A stretch of DNA of 64,000 nt from an uncultured Eubacteriales bacterium (GTDB taxonomy: Bacteria > Bacillota > Clostridia > Peptostreptococcales > Anaerovoracaceae). Both the position numbers and the translations under genes were made by a program. Shown here in pieces: positions 41,713 through 50,493 of the stretch (positions are counted from its first letter, which is position 1; the number at the start of each line of letters is the position of its first letter). Under the pieces are notes generated by a model. That model ran no database searches. It was not told where the DNA came from and worked only from the letters and a program-made list of their open reading frames with translations. Location: positions 124,001 through 188,000 of the forward strand of contig CADADV010000001.1 in assembly GCA_902786815.1 (NCBI GenBank). The letters are read 5' to 3'.

Positions 41713-42193
41713 GTTCGCGCAGGTGATACTTGTTCTCATATACGACCGCTGCGAAACGGTCCAGATAGCTCCGGTAGCCGTCCGTGATCTCAGCCTTGAG
41801 CTGGGAAATCAGGTAAAGCAGATTCTTGCTTGAACCCGCAGGCTCTTCACGCACCGGAACATATGCGATCTTGATTTCACCCGTCTCCGCATTGTAGAAG
41901 ACAGTATCCGTACTCAGAGATATTTTCGCCGGCGTGATGAGATACCCGAGCGCGTTGGAGAGGATGATCAGAACCTTCTCCAAAATGAAAAGCGCGTCCT
42001 CGGTCTTGTCAACGGTGTATCTGCTCAGAGGAACAAAGCCTTTGCAGTCGTAATAAACAACATGTTTCGAATCGCTGCTGATGAACATCATCGGCAGCAG
42101 GTAGGAGCACTCTCCGGATGAGAGCATCGCACGCTCAAAATCCAGGATCGAGTCCTCCCGGAAGCACATTCTGTATTCGTTGTTTTCCCACAT
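41651..42193 (-). CDS. DUF6382-like protein at the end of the Tad locus
   Basis: A 180-residue protein resembling the N-terminal domain found in Firmicutes FHA-domain proteins of Tad pilus loci (YLLPMMFISSDSKHVVYYDCKGFVPLSRY, ILEKVLIILSNALGYLI, KIAYVPV). No FHA domain follows: the frame stops after NRMGLLRRELYQQTSASS, so it is either a domain-only version or shortened. GAAAGGATC precedes ATG 42193. It is last in the minus-strand pilus gene set and overlaps nhaC tail to tail. Function unknown; scaffolding is inference from family position. Confidence 0.7.
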   Translation of the reverse strand: MWENNEYRMCFREDSILDFERAMLSSGECSYLLPMMFISSDSKHVVYYDCKGFVPLSRYTVDKTEDALFILEKVLIILSNALGYLITPAKISLSTDTVFYNAETGEIKIAYVPVREEPAGSSKNLLYLISQLKAEITDGYRSYLDRFAAVVYENKYHLRELTNRMGLLRRELYQQTSASS

Positions 42194-42252
42194 AGTGATA
42201 GATCCTTTCGTTTAGTCTGTACAGCGGCCCTGTACGCCGACTCTGCACGGCG

Positions 42253-43005
42253 TCACCCGCTGCATTTACTGCAGGGCGTGTAGCCCTTGTCTTCTGCTTC
42301 GCCCCGGTCAATCACAATCGTGTGCCGCTTGATGGAGCGGCAGCTTCCTCTGTGGTAGCACGTGTCATCGCCGTAAAAGCAGAAGACGATGCTCCCGGCA
42401 GGGAGGCTTCCCGAGCCGCACATCCCGCAGGGAGCATATTGCTTTTTCAGCTCACCTGTGAGTACGCAGCTGTGCACCGTTGCTTTCACATAAGTGCAGT
42501 TTTCCTTATGGTATTTCGTGCCGCTTTTGGGGAAGATCCAGACAGCGGTCGTATCCGTACTCTGTTCCAGACCTTCCGCGCCGAGTGCGGGCCGCGTATA
42601 TTTCAGCCCGGTGAAATCCCGGTATTTGACAGTCTCTTCATAAGAGAACACGCGCCCGAAACCGAGCGGAAGCGGCAGGTTTATACGTGCCTTGAGTCTG
42701 ATGATGTTGAGGTCTGTGTGCCTGCCGTCGGCGTAAGCGCTCATCCCGCCCGCAATGCGCAGATCCACATCCTGTCCGAAGTCTGATGCGTCACGTCGCA
42801 GTTTCGTGCCGATGGACAGTCTGGACAGATCGAGACCTGAACACTGTGCGTAAGAGCACTCCCGGAAGGCGGCGTTCATGCAGTTTTCCCATGCGGAATC
42901 CGCTTCCAGAAAATACCCCAGCGTAAGTACGGCGAGCATGACCAGCGGCAGACATATCGCAGCCTCTATCGTATAAACCCCTTTTTTGTTTATTGTTTGT
43001 TTCAT
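42253..43005 (-). CDS. TadE/TadG-like pseudopilin with two cysteine-rich repeats
   Basis: A 250-residue protein. The N-terminus NKKGVYTIEAAICLPLVMLAVL is the TadE-type helix. The C-terminal 100 residues contain two copies of a cysteine motif: KYHKENCTYVK to YAPCGMC, and CYHRGSCRSIK to GYTPCSKC. Such Y/H-x-x-x-x-C ... PCxxC units are common in Firmicutes exported proteins and look like small metal-binding modules. The protein would be membrane-anchored with these domains outside. No Shine-Dalgarno is seen; the palindrome CTAAATAATATTTAG immediately precedes the ATG. Confidence 0.82.
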   Translation of the reverse strand: MKQTINKKGVYTIEAAICLPLVMLAVLTLGYFLEADSAWENCMNAAFRECSYAQCSGLDLSRLSIGTKLRRDASDFGQDVDLRIAGGMSAYADGRHTDLNIIRLKARINLPLPLGFGRVFSYEETVKYRDFTGLKYTRPALGAEGLEQSTDTTAVWIFPKSGTKYHKENCTYVKATVHSCVLTGELKKQYAPCGMCGSGSLPAGSIVFCFYGDDTCYHRGSCRSIKRHTIVIDRGEAEDKGYTPCSKCSG

Positions 43006-43031
43006 CTAAATATTATTTAGTTAATAGACTC

Positions 43032-44258
43032 TTAGTAGACCCGGTCCCGTGAAAGCTTCTTGCCGTTCACATCTGCACTGACAGAGACACCTGTCGCACA
43101 CTCCTGTATCAGAAACGCTTCGTCGTGGTTTTTTCGCATATTGATCTGGATCAGATCAAGAATGCGCGCTGTTTTGATAGTATCGTCCTTGGCGTACAGG
43201 AGGATGCGCAGGTAATCTTCATAAGTCCGCCCCGTGTTGATCTGAGGATACACACAGCCGTCTTCGCCGCTGTATCCTTCCAGCACAGTGTCCAGGTCGA
43301 TGGCCCAGCTTGCCGCGGTCTTCACGAGAGGCACTTTATGATCTTTATGCAAAAGCTTCACATCATTGACGGCCTCAGCTGCAGACCACGCCGCAGCGAT
43401 GGCAAACTGCGTGACCGCGCCGAGCGGACCGGGTGTGATCGCTTCGGCAGCCGCACTGACAAGCGACATCTTCTCCGGATCGGAGTAGATGTGGGTCAGG
43501 TTGAGTCCGGACCGGACAGCTTCAAGGGCGAGATCCGTCTGCCGCTTGTTCTGCACATCTGATAACTCCCCGCTGATGATATATTCGACTTCACTGCTGA
43601 AGAAGTGATCCGTTCCGCGGATGCTTCCCGTCCGGTTGAATTTCTGCAGTATGTATTCCGTGATGAAAAACTGGTCCGATCCGGTGCGAAAGATCGCCTC
43701 GGGATTCGTCAGGCTTTCGCCGAGTTTCCACGCGGTCGTGACGATGTCGCTGTCCGGCACTGCGCGGGAGGGCAGGCTGGTGATCGTCGGTCCGTGCCGC
43801 AGCGTCCTGTCCCGGGCGGCGCTTTCACTGCTCTCATTACCGGGGCTTCGCGTCATATCGGGCGTTGCGCCAGGCATTGTATTTTCTTCCCCTGAGATGG
43901 CTTCGCTGATCATATGCCTTGCGCCGCCGGTCTTCATATATTCCATAATCTGCGCACGGACTTCATCCGTATTGACTAAGCAAAAACGGCCGGCAGAGGC
44001 TTTTGCATTGAGCCGGGTGTAGTCCCTGAGATCTGCAGAAAGCTGCGCATCGCTTCCCTGCAGCAGGAACAGACCGTAGTCCTGCTGCACGTAGTAGTCA
44101 TACTCAGACAGCAGCGATACAGAGGCGAGATCAAGCGAACCGTCTGCGATGCTGATCTGCGCCTGCATCCTTCCGGCGAAAACAAGTGTCAGCGTGATCG
44201 ACATGAGGCACGCCAGGACGACAGCGAGAAATACTGCGCTGCTGCCTTGCTTCTGCAT
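43032..44258 (-). CDS. TadG-like protein (DUF5702 type)
   Basis: A 408-residue protein with one N-terminal hydrophobic helix (SSAVFLAVVLACLMSITLTLVFA), followed by a large extracytoplasmic region (LLSEYDYYVQQDYGLFLLQG and AEAVNDVKLLHKDHKVPLVKT are recognisable family stretches). DUF5702 proteins occur in Gram-positive Tad loci. The frame is open far upstream, but AAAGGAGG eight bases before ATG 44258 fixes the start. It follows the TadE-like gene at 44288. Confidence 0.82.
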   Translation of the reverse strand: MQKQGSSAVFLAVVLACLMSITLTLVFAGRMQAQISIADGSLDLASVSLLSEYDYYVQQDYGLFLLQGSDAQLSADLRDYTRLNAKASAGRFCLVNTDEVRAQIMEYMKTGGARHMISEAISGEENTMPGATPDMTRSPGNESSESAARDRTLRHGPTITSLPSRAVPDSDIVTTAWKLGESLTNPEAIFRTGSDQFFITEYILQKFNRTGSIRGTDHFFSSEVEYIISGELSDVQNKRQTDLALEAVRSGLNLTHIYSDPEKMSLVSAAAEAITPGPLGAVTQFAIAAAWSAAEAVNDVKLLHKDHKVPLVKTAASWAIDLDTVLEGYSGEDGCVYPQINTGRTYEDYLRILLYAKDDTIKTARILDLIQINMRKNHDEAFLIQECATGVSVSADVNGKKLSRDRVY

Positions 44259-44287
44259 TACAACAACCTCCTTTGTGCCTATCTGTT

Positions 44288-44734
44288 TCAGGGGTTCACA
44301 TCTGTGCTTCCGGGATCCGTACGATCTGCATGGACCATTTGCCGCAGCCGCAGGGCGCGGACGGGGTCCGCAACGCGCAGCTGATCCGACAGCTGCCGTC
44401 TTCCAAGGCGCGCGAGAAGTCCTGCAGATACCATGGAGATGCTTTTGCGTCCACGGACGCGAGCGGCAGGAAACACACCGGACGAGGTGAGCTGACCGTC
44501 CCAAAGATCTTCAGAAGACAGGGGGCTGTCCGCCTCCGAATAGGAAGTGGATTTCCCGGATACCTGACCGGCTTCACAGCGAAGCGCCATATGCATCCTG
44601 CTTTCGGACACCGAAGAATCATAGAAATACAAGATGATCAGAACCGTCGTCAGGATCGCCAGGATCACGAAGGGCAGAACCACCGCAGCCTCAGCAATGT
44701 AACTGCCGCGCCTGCGCCCTGCAAAAAAACGCAT
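44288..44734 (-). CDS. TadE-like pseudopilin
   Basis: A 148-residue protein beginning MRFFAGRRRGSYIAEAAVVL, the positively charged leader and helix of TadE-like proteins, with one membrane segment (VVLPFVILAILTTVLIILYF). The C-terminal half is Arg-rich and not recognised. Its ATG overlaps the flp stop by one base (TGATG), so the two are coupled. Longer frames upstream are shadows of flp. Confidence 0.78.
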   Translation of the reverse strand: MRFFAGRRRGSYIAEAAVVLPFVILAILTTVLIILYFYDSSVSESRMHMALRCEAGQVSGKSTSYSEADSPLSSEDLWDGQLTSSGVFPAARVRGRKSISMVSAGLLARLGRRQLSDQLRVADPVRALRLRQMVHADRTDPGSTDVNP

Positions 44735-44922
44735 CAGAAATTGTTCAGACCTTCGAACGTGCGGTTTACGAAATCTGTGATCTGCGTCCGGAAGATGAGC
44801 CCCAGGGCCACAGCGATCGCCACCAGGATCGCGACCTGCACCAGCTCCATGCCGGAACGTTCCCGCAGGATACGGCTTTTGCTGCAAAACCTTCCTAGAA
44901 ATGATGTAAGAAATCTCTCCAT
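44734..44922 (-). CDS. Flp-type (type IVb) pilin
   Basis: A 62-residue prepilin with a charged leader (about 25 residues, ending RERSG) and a hydrophobic helix MELVQVAILVAIAVALGLIF, then a short C-terminus. Processing after Gly25 would leave the mature pilin starting MELVQ. Size and helix agree with Flp1-like pilins of Gram-positive Tad systems. AGGAGG precedes ATG 44922 and a good promoter lies upstream. The prepilin peptidase is not in the window. Confidence 0.85.
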   Translation of the reverse strand: MERFLTSFLGRFCSKSRILRERSGMELVQVAILVAIAVALGLIFRTQITDFVNRTFEGLNNF

Positions 44923-44945
44923 CTCAATACCTCCTGTATAGTATA

Positions 44946-44974
44946 ATTATAACATATATGGTAATAAATAGCAA
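44946..44974 (-). promoter_or_regulatory. Promoter of the flp-tadE gene set
   Basis: On the minus strand: TTGCTA (44974-44969), 17-base spacer, TATAAT (44951-44946). Confidence 0.7.
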
Positions 44975-45028
44975 TTCTTTATTTCGGTAAATTGTAAATA
45001 AATAGTGGTGTACATGTAAAGTATTATT

Positions 45029-45037
45029 TGATATAAT
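45029..45037 (+). promoter_or_regulatory. Extended -10 promoter for the AGCS carrier
   Basis: TGA-TATAAT at 45029-45037. The leader of about 60 bases carries GGAGG and one GCTTTTGC motif (45055-45062). I looked for glycine riboswitch signatures here and found none. Confidence 0.6.
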
Positions 45038-45105
45038 CTTCACGGTGTTCTATAGCTTTTGCATTAGAAGACCCGATATTATTATGTTTTTTGGAGGTAT
45101 TTATT

Positions 45106-46527
45106 ATGGGTGCTATTGATAGTGTAGTATTAGCAATTAGTAACATCCTGTACCAGCCATGGTTCGTTCCCCTCATTCTGATAGGCGGCGCAATCTATCT
45201 GACGATCAGATGCGGCTTCCTGCAGTTCGGAATGTTCCGTGAAGCATGCAAGGTCATCATGGAAAAGCCTCATGAAGGCGGCGTTTCCTCCTTTGGTGCC
45301 TTGATGGTATCTACCGCGTCAAGAGTCGGTACAGGAAACATCATCGGTGTTTCGACAGCTATCGTCTGCGGAGGTCCGGGCGCGATCTTCTGGATGTGGA
45401 TCACAGCGTTCTTCGGCGGCGCATCGGCATTTGTCGAGTCGACGCTGGCGCAGATCTATAAGAAACATGACGGTGAAGGCGGTTCCATGGGTGGACCGGC
45501 GTTCTACATGAGAGACGCTCTCGGCCAGAAATGGCTCGGTGTGATCTTCTCGATCCTGATCATATTCACATATATGGTAGGATACAACATGCTGGCTGCT
45601 TACAACCTGCAGTCCACATTCGCGGCGTTCAGTTTCTACAACAACGGAACTCCGTACATCATCGGCATCATTCTCTGCGTTCTGTTCGGCGTTATCGTTC
45701 TGGGCGGTGCTAAGAGACTGATCAACGTAACAGAGGTCCTGGTACCGATCATGGGTGTTATGTATGTTATCGTTGCGATCATCGTACTGGTCATCAACAT
45801 CCCGAATCTGGGACACATGTTCGGAATGATCTTCGCAAGCGCGTTCGACTTCCATGCAATCTTCGGAGGCTTCGCAGGATCCTGCATCATGTACGGTGTC
45901 AAGAGAGGCCTGTACTCCAATGAAGCTGGCATGGGTTCTGCTCCGAACGCTGCGGCGAGAGCGGACGTTTCCCACCCGGCGAAGCAGGGACTCGTGCAGA
46001 TGCTTTCTGTATTCATCGATACGCTTCTGATCTGTACTGCGACTGCGTTCATGTGCCTGTCAACAAAGGTTGACGCTGCTGCATACAACCTTCCGGATGG
46101 CCCGAACGCTGCCGGATATGTACAGGATTCACTGGCCTCCGTCTTCGGAGGATTCGGACCGGCGTTCATCGCCATCGCAATGTGCTTCTTCGCATTCACC
46201 ACACTGATTGGTAACTATTCATACTGCGAAGGATGTTTCGAATTCATCATTGGAAGAGAAGGCAAGAAGAGCGAACTGCTCGTCATGCGTATCATCGCAT
46301 CACTCCTGATCTTTGTCGGCTCCATCGCATCAGCCGGTCTCGTATGGGATATCGCGGACATGATGCAGGGACTCATGGTCGTTACCAATGTTCCGACAAT
46401 TATCATTTTAGGAGGTATCGCCTTCAAGTGTCTGGATGACTATAAGCGGCAGATGGCCGAAGGTATCAACCCGATCTTCAAGTCTGCTTCCATTGGTCTC
46501 AAGCAGAAGACAGATTTCTGGAACTAG
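45106..46527 (+). CDS. AGCS-family sodium:alanine/glycine symporter
   Basis: A 473-residue polytopic carrier. Family signatures are GGVSSFGALMVSTASRVGTGNI, GGPGAIFWMWI, GGPAFYMRD and KRGLYSNEAGMGSAPNAAA. It would import alanine or glycine with Na+. GGAGG eight bases before ATG 45106 fixes the start; the open frame begins a little earlier at TTG 45091. The gene stands in the plus orientation between the two halves of the minus-strand Tad locus, with its own promoter and terminator, so it looks inserted there. Import of glycine would feed GcvPB-type catabolism. Confidence 0.95.
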   Translation: MGAIDSVVLAISNILYQPWFVPLILIGGAIYLTIRCGFLQFGMFREACKVIMEKPHEGGVSSFGALMVSTASRVGTGNIIGVSTAIVCGGPGAIFWMWITAFFGGASAFVESTLAQIYKKHDGEGGSMGGPAFYMRDALGQKWLGVIFSILIIFTYMVGYNMLAAYNLQSTFAAFSFYNNGTPYIIGIILCVLFGVIVLGGAKRLINVTEVLVPIMGVMYVIVAIIVLVINIPNLGHMFGMIFASAFDFHAIFGGFAGSCIMYGVKRGLYSNEAGMGSAPNAAARADVSHPAKQGLVQMLSVFIDTLLICTATAFMCLSTKVDAAAYNLPDGPNAAGYVQDSLASVFGGFGPAFIAIAMCFFAFTTLIGNYSYCEGCFEFIIGREGKKSELLVMRIIASLLIFVGSIASAGLVWDIADMMQGLMVVTNVPTIIILGGIAFKCLDDYKRQMAEGINPIFKSASIGLKQKTDFWN

Positions 46528-46570
46528 TCAGCGATTGAGTCAGATTCATCGAACATAACAGTTCACCAAG

Positions 46571-46599
46571 CCGCCGGGTCTTCGCGATCCGGCGGTTTT
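46571..46599 (+). terminator. Terminator between the AGCS gene and tadC
   Basis: CCGCCGG and CCGGCGG around a GTCTTCGCGAT loop (itself partly paired), then TTTT on the plus strand. The hairpin immediately follows the tadC stop on the other strand. Confidence 0.85.
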
Positions 46600-47665
46600 A
46601 CAATTCCAGTAGGGCGGGACTCACTGTCACGACAACCAGGACAAGAAGAAAAACTGTAAGGGGCATAGTCAGTTTCGTCTCGGCCAGTCGTCCGCGTTCT
46701 TCGCTGTCACTCTTTCGGGACAGCCACAACGCTTCACTCTCGGACTGGAGTTTGTCAGTCAGCTCCGCGCCCTTGCTGATATTGTCACTGATGATATTGC
46801 TGATCCGCATCAGCTCCCGGGAGCCTTTGCCCGAGCACTCACTGCTTCGTGCAAAAACCCGGAATTCTTTTTCCAGGGAACTGTTCGTCTCCCTGATCTT
46901 ATGATCTATTTCAGCCATGCAGCTGTAGAAGTAATCGCCTGCCAAACTTTCCGCCTGTCTGCTTTCTTCTATGATATGTTCAAAGGCTGCACTCAGCACG
47001 AGTCCCGCGCCGAGGAGCAGCACGAGTCGGCTTGCGAATTCAGGCAGCTGCCGGTTCACTGAGTCCATCTGGCTGCGGCGGATCTTTTTCAGAGGATCCA
47101 GTCGCCTTCTGTATACGAATAGGATCAGAAGGATCATCGCCAATGAAATCATGGCGGTATTGGTCTTTTTCTCTGTTCCCCAGGTGATCGGCTCACCGGT
47201 TCGCAGATGGTTCGGCAACGATACTCTGCGCACACTCAGGTCATCGTTTAGAGAATTGATAACGCTGCGCATTTCGTACGACAGCAGCTCTTCCTCCGAC
47301 ATCATGCCGGCTGCAGAATTCCTGCGGCTGCTGCCAGTCGGACCGGAGGCTGTAGATCGTTCCCGCTCACATGGGTACAGGGACAGTTCATATTCTTTCG
47401 TCACCGTTCCTCTGTCCGTCTCTATGTCCGCCACCAGGTCGATATGGCCTGCGGAACGGCCCTCAGCGGGGCGGACCAGATACACGCTGTCTTTTTCCTT
47501 GAGGAGGGGGACTGTCGAGAAATCAAACCCCACAAACAGATCGAACAGCAAAATCAATACCCCCACTGTAACGATCACAAGGATTCTCCCGACAGCCCTT
47601 TGGATAAGGAATTCTTCAGTCAGCGCCGCTTCCTCTGCAGCGGCTTTTTTCTTAAATATCGACAT
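46598..47665 (-). CDS. tadC: TadC-like pilus platform protein with a large loop insert
   Basis: A 355-residue membrane protein. Hydrophobic segments lie near residues 28-48, 170-185 and at the C-terminus (PLTVFLLVLVVVTVSPALLEL). The cytosolic part (DSVNRQLPEFASRLVLLLGAGLVLSAAF, MRISNIISDNISKGAELTDKLQSE) matches the type II secretion F domain of TadC. Unusually, about 110 residues, including VYLVRPAEGRSAGHIDLVADIE, lie between the first two membrane segments, probably outside the cell. It overlaps tadB by 14 bases. Confidence 0.82.
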   Translation of the reverse strand: MSIFKKKAAAEEAALTEEFLIQRAVGRILVIVTVGVLILLFDLFVGFDFSTVPLLKEKDSVYLVRPAEGRSAGHIDLVADIETDRGTVTKEYELSLYPCERERSTASGPTGSSRRNSAAGMMSEEELLSYEMRSVINSLNDDLSVRRVSLPNHLRTGEPITWGTEKKTNTAMISLAMILLILFVYRRRLDPLKKIRRSQMDSVNRQLPEFASRLVLLLGAGLVLSAAFEHIIEESRQAESLAGDYFYSCMAEIDHKIRETNSSLEKEFRVFARSSECSGKGSRELMRISNIISDNISKGAELTDKLQSESEALWLSRKSDSEERGRLAETKLTMPLTVFLLVLVVVTVSPALLEL

Positions 47666-48398
47666 GGGATATCTTCTCCATCATCATCAGTCCCGCGAGG
47701 CCTGCGCCCAGGCAGCCTGTCATGATCAGCCGCCCGGGCAGACCGGCATATAGAGGAATCACATAGGAAGGCGAAAGAAGGTTGAGGATCACCAGCATCG
47801 CCAGAGGCATCAGGGCGATCAGCCTTCCTTCAAACTTTTTCTGTGATGTGAGGGACTGGATCTCCCGTTCAATGTTCATCTTGTCAGTGAGAATAGAGAC
47901 GGTGCGGGAGATGTTTTTCTCCAGGTCGCCGCCTGTATTCCGGCAGATGATATAGACCTGCACGAAGTTGCTGATATCTTCACAGCCGCTTCTGGCGGCG
48001 AAGTCGGTCAGCAGTTCGCTGTCGCTCTCATTGTTTTCGAGGATGCAGCGTTTCATGTGCGCCAGTTCCATCATGATCGGCTCCTCCGGCCCGTACATGG
48101 CAGAAAGCGTATCAGCGGCTTCCACCAGCGCTTCAGGCATCTGCCTTCCTGCCGTAAAGGACGCAGAGAGGGAATAGAGCATATCCTTGAATTGATGCTG
48201 CAGCTTCCGCCGGCGCTGCTGCGCCCGCCAGGACGCATAGTACGGCTTCATCCTGATGACAAAAAATCCGCAAAGGCCAGAAAGAATAAAACTGTGGTAA
48301 AACAGGAACACGATCCCGGCGGCTGCCAGATATCCGCCGCCAAAAAACAACACGCGTTCTCTCTCTGTCATTTCATATTCTGCATAGTTCTGTATCAT
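47652..48398 (-). CDS. tadB: TadB-like pilus platform protein
   Basis: A 248-residue type II secretion F-domain protein with membrane segments at about 20-40 and near the C-terminus (LIALMPLAMLVILNLLSPSY, LIMTGCLGAGLAGLMMM). The core FKDMLYSLSASFTAGRQMPEALVEA and FVQVYIICRNTGGDLEKNISRTV is typical of TadB. It overlaps tadA upstream by 26 bases and tadC downstream by 14, so the three are translated as a block. Confidence 0.88.
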   Translation of the reverse strand: MIQNYAEYEMTERERVLFFGGGYLAAAGIVFLFYHSFILSGLCGFFVIRMKPYYASWRAQQRRRKLQHQFKDMLYSLSASFTAGRQMPEALVEAADTLSAMYGPEEPIMMELAHMKRCILENNESDSELLTDFAARSGCEDISNFVQVYIICRNTGGDLEKNISRTVSILTDKMNIEREIQSLTSQKKFEGRLIALMPLAMLVILNLLSPSYVIPLYAGLPGRLIMTGCLGAGLAGLMMMEKISHVDI

Positions 48399-49596
48399 CG
48401 ATATCTCCGGTTTCCAGTTTTTCTCTGTGGACCAGTTTGTTTCCTGTCAGGCCGGCATCCGACCGGTAGAGACAGCTGGTCCGGATCTGTCCGTCTGAGA
48501 CTTCCGTAAGCTCAGAAATCTCTACGACTCTGCGGCTTCCGTCCCGCATGCGGCTCATGTGTATGATAATGTCGATGCCTTCGCTGATCTGCGCCCGGAT
48601 GGCGTCAACGGGAAAGTCTACAGCCTGCATGAACATGGCCTCGAGTCTCCGCAGCATCCCTGAAATACTGTTGGCGTGACCGGTGCTCATAGATCCCGCG
48701 TGTCCGGTGTTCATGGCATTGATCATATCGAAGACCTCGCCGCCTCGGACTTCTCCGACGATAATGCGGTCGGGACGCATGCGCAGGCTGGTTCTCACCA
48801 GCTGGGTCATATCGATCTGCCCGCGGCCTGCTACGTTGGCGTTTCTGCATTCCAGGCGGACGATGTTTCGGATCCGGTCGATCTGCAGCTCGGCAGAGTC
48901 TTCGATCACGATCACACGCTCGTCTTCGGGGATGAGCTGCGCCAGCACATTGAGCATGGTTGTCTTGCCGCTGGATGTTCCTCCGGAGACCAGTATATTT
49001 GCCCGGCAGCGCACGAGAGTGCGAAGGATCCCGGCAGCGTCCGGTGTGACGGTCCCGTTTCTGATGAGGTCGTCCAGCGTCAAGCTCTCATCCGGAAACT
49101 TACGGATGGTCAGGATCGGCCCGTTCAGAGCGATGTTTCCGTAAACGGCGTTGACCCTCGAACCGTCGCTGAGACGCGCGTCTACAATCGGATTCAACTC
49201 GTTGATCTCGCGGTGGACTCTGCCGGCGATCCGCCGGATCAGTTCCAGCAGATCCTCCGTCGAGTCAAAGGAGAGGGGAACTTGCGTGATCTTCCCTCTG
49301 CGCTCCACGAAGATCTTTTCAGGACCGTTGACCATAATCTCCGAAATGGATCCGTCATCGATATACGGCTGGAGGATATCCATCTCGCACCGCAGCGACA
49401 GAAACAGCCTCTCGATCAGAGCAGCGTTGTCCCGGAAGCTGCAGGATGCGGACTTATCCTGTGAGAAGACGTACGTTTCGATGATACCCATGGCCTTCTC
49501 GTCGGTCATTTCCTCCACGGATTCCGTGAGCAAAAGCCTGATATCCCGGATGTACTGCCTCACATCCCCTTTTGTATATTTTGACATCACATCCAT
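48373..49596 (-). CDS. tadA: TadA/CpaF-type pilus assembly ATPase
   Basis: A 407-residue hexameric secretion ATPase that powers Tad/Flp pilus assembly (and possibly retraction). Walker A is GGTSSGKT at residues 205-212, followed by VIEDSAELQ, a histidine-type box in MIAMNTGHAGSMSTGHAN, and ARVNAVYGNIALNGP-like N-terminal sequence. Length is normal. Start ATG 49596 has AAAGGAAA six bases before it. It heads a tadABC transcript from a good promoter at 49615. The pilin and minor pilins lie beyond the AGCS gene. Confidence 0.93.
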   Translation of the reverse strand: MDVMSKYTKGDVRQYIRDIRLLLTESVEEMTDEKAMGIIETYVFSQDKSASCSFRDNAALIERLFLSLRCEMDILQPYIDDGSISEIMVNGPEKIFVERRGKITQVPLSFDSTEDLLELIRRIAGRVHREINELNPIVDARLSDGSRVNAVYGNIALNGPILTIRKFPDESLTLDDLIRNGTVTPDAAGILRTLVRCRANILVSGGTSSGKTTMLNVLAQLIPEDERVIVIEDSAELQIDRIRNIVRLECRNANVAGRGQIDMTQLVRTSLRMRPDRIIVGEVRGGEVFDMINAMNTGHAGSMSTGHANSISGMLRRLEAMFMQAVDFPVDAIRAQISEGIDIIIHMSRMRDGSRRVVEISELTEVSDGQIRTSCLYRSDAGLTGNKLVHREKLETGDIDDTELCRI

Positions 49597-49614
49597 AAAT
49601 TTCCTTTCGAGAGC

Positions 49615-49643
49615 ATCATAACATAAATTCCATGATTTGACAA
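49615..49643 (-). promoter_or_regulatory. Promoter of tadABC
   Basis: On the minus strand: TTGTCA (49643-49638), 17-base spacer, TATGAT (49620-49615). Confidence 0.7.
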
Positions 49644-49690
49644 TCCCTTATTTTTCCAATTGCTGTTGTTTTTTTGACGCGAAGGAGTTG

Positions 49691-49699
49691 TGGTATAAT
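49691..49699 (+). promoter_or_regulatory. Extended -10 promoter for the lipoprotein gene
   Basis: TGG-TATAAT at 49691-49699. No well-spaced -35 is seen (TTGACG lies 14 bases upstream of the -10). Confidence 0.6.
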
Positions 49700-49782
49700 G
49701 CGAACAGAGACAGCCGGGCATTGACAGAAAACAACTATATCTTGCGATCAAATGATTCTTGGGAATCAAACGGAGGTGCGAT

Positions 49783-50412
49783 ATGAAGAAATTGTTAGCA
49801 GCATTGCTGGCTGTTATGACATGTCTTGCTTTTGCGGCGTGCGGCGGAAGCTCAGGATACGGGGAAGGGGAGCAGTTCCAGCTGGGAGACAATACCTACG
49901 CTCTGGAGAAGGTCGTTCGGGCTACGGGCAATGATACAGGTGCTACGGACGGCTACGGCGTGAGCGTCCTGCAGGTCGGAAACACCGCTCCGGTCATCAT
50001 TTCAGGATTGGGCAACGGAACATTGAATTCGACGAGCGCCATCGATATGACGTTGCATGATGGGGACACGACGTACTCGACCCGCTCCATTTCTTTTGCC
50101 GCCACGGATGAAGTGGAAGGCTACGGAAGCCGGGTGATTTTCTACTTTGATATTCCTAAGGGCAGCGACTTGCCGACCAGCGCAACGATGAAGGGGCAGA
50201 GTGAGGAAGAAGTCGCCGAACTCGACCTGTCGGGGATGACAGCAGTCGAAGAAACGACGACCACAACCACGACTACGACGACCGCGGTATCGCCTGAGAA
50301 CCTGCCGGTCGATCCGAACTACGATCCGGAAGCGAACAAAGATATCGGCAACACGGATGTCTATGACCCCATCGACTCGTTCGATGTCAGCCTGCCGGAT
50401 ACAGATTTCTAA
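49783..50412 (+). CDS. Secreted lipoprotein of unknown function
   Basis: A 209-residue lipoprotein with signal MKKLLAALLAVMTCLAFAAC (lipobox Cys20). The mature part holds one predicted beta-rich domain (residues about 30-130), a threonine run (EE then ten or so Thr) forming a rigid linker near residue 155, and a proline/asparagine/aspartate-rich tail. I do not recognise the domain. GGAGG lies six bases before ATG 49783. It is divergent from tadA, with both promoters in the 186-base gap, so it could belong with the pilus, but nothing else supports this. Confidence 0.78.
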   Translation: MKKLLAALLAVMTCLAFAACGGSSGYGEGEQFQLGDNTYALEKVVRATGNDTGATDGYGVSVLQVGNTAPVIISGLGNGTLNSTSAIDMTLHDGDTTYSTRSISFAATDEVEGYGSRVIFYFDIPKGSDLPTSATMKGQSEEEVAELDLSGMTAVEETTTTTTTTTTAVSPENLPVDPNYDPEANKDIGNTDVYDPIDSFDVSLPDTDF

Positions 50413-50493
50413 TCGGTTGAATTTCAACTTGCGCTGTGGTAGCATAACGGTGTACGTTTATGGATTTATCATTATATTTTGTGAGGTATTATT

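Noticed and set aside
44940..45105. Glycine riboswitch in front of the AGCS carrier
   Set aside because: The leader is short and AT-rich, with none of the conserved aptamer segments.
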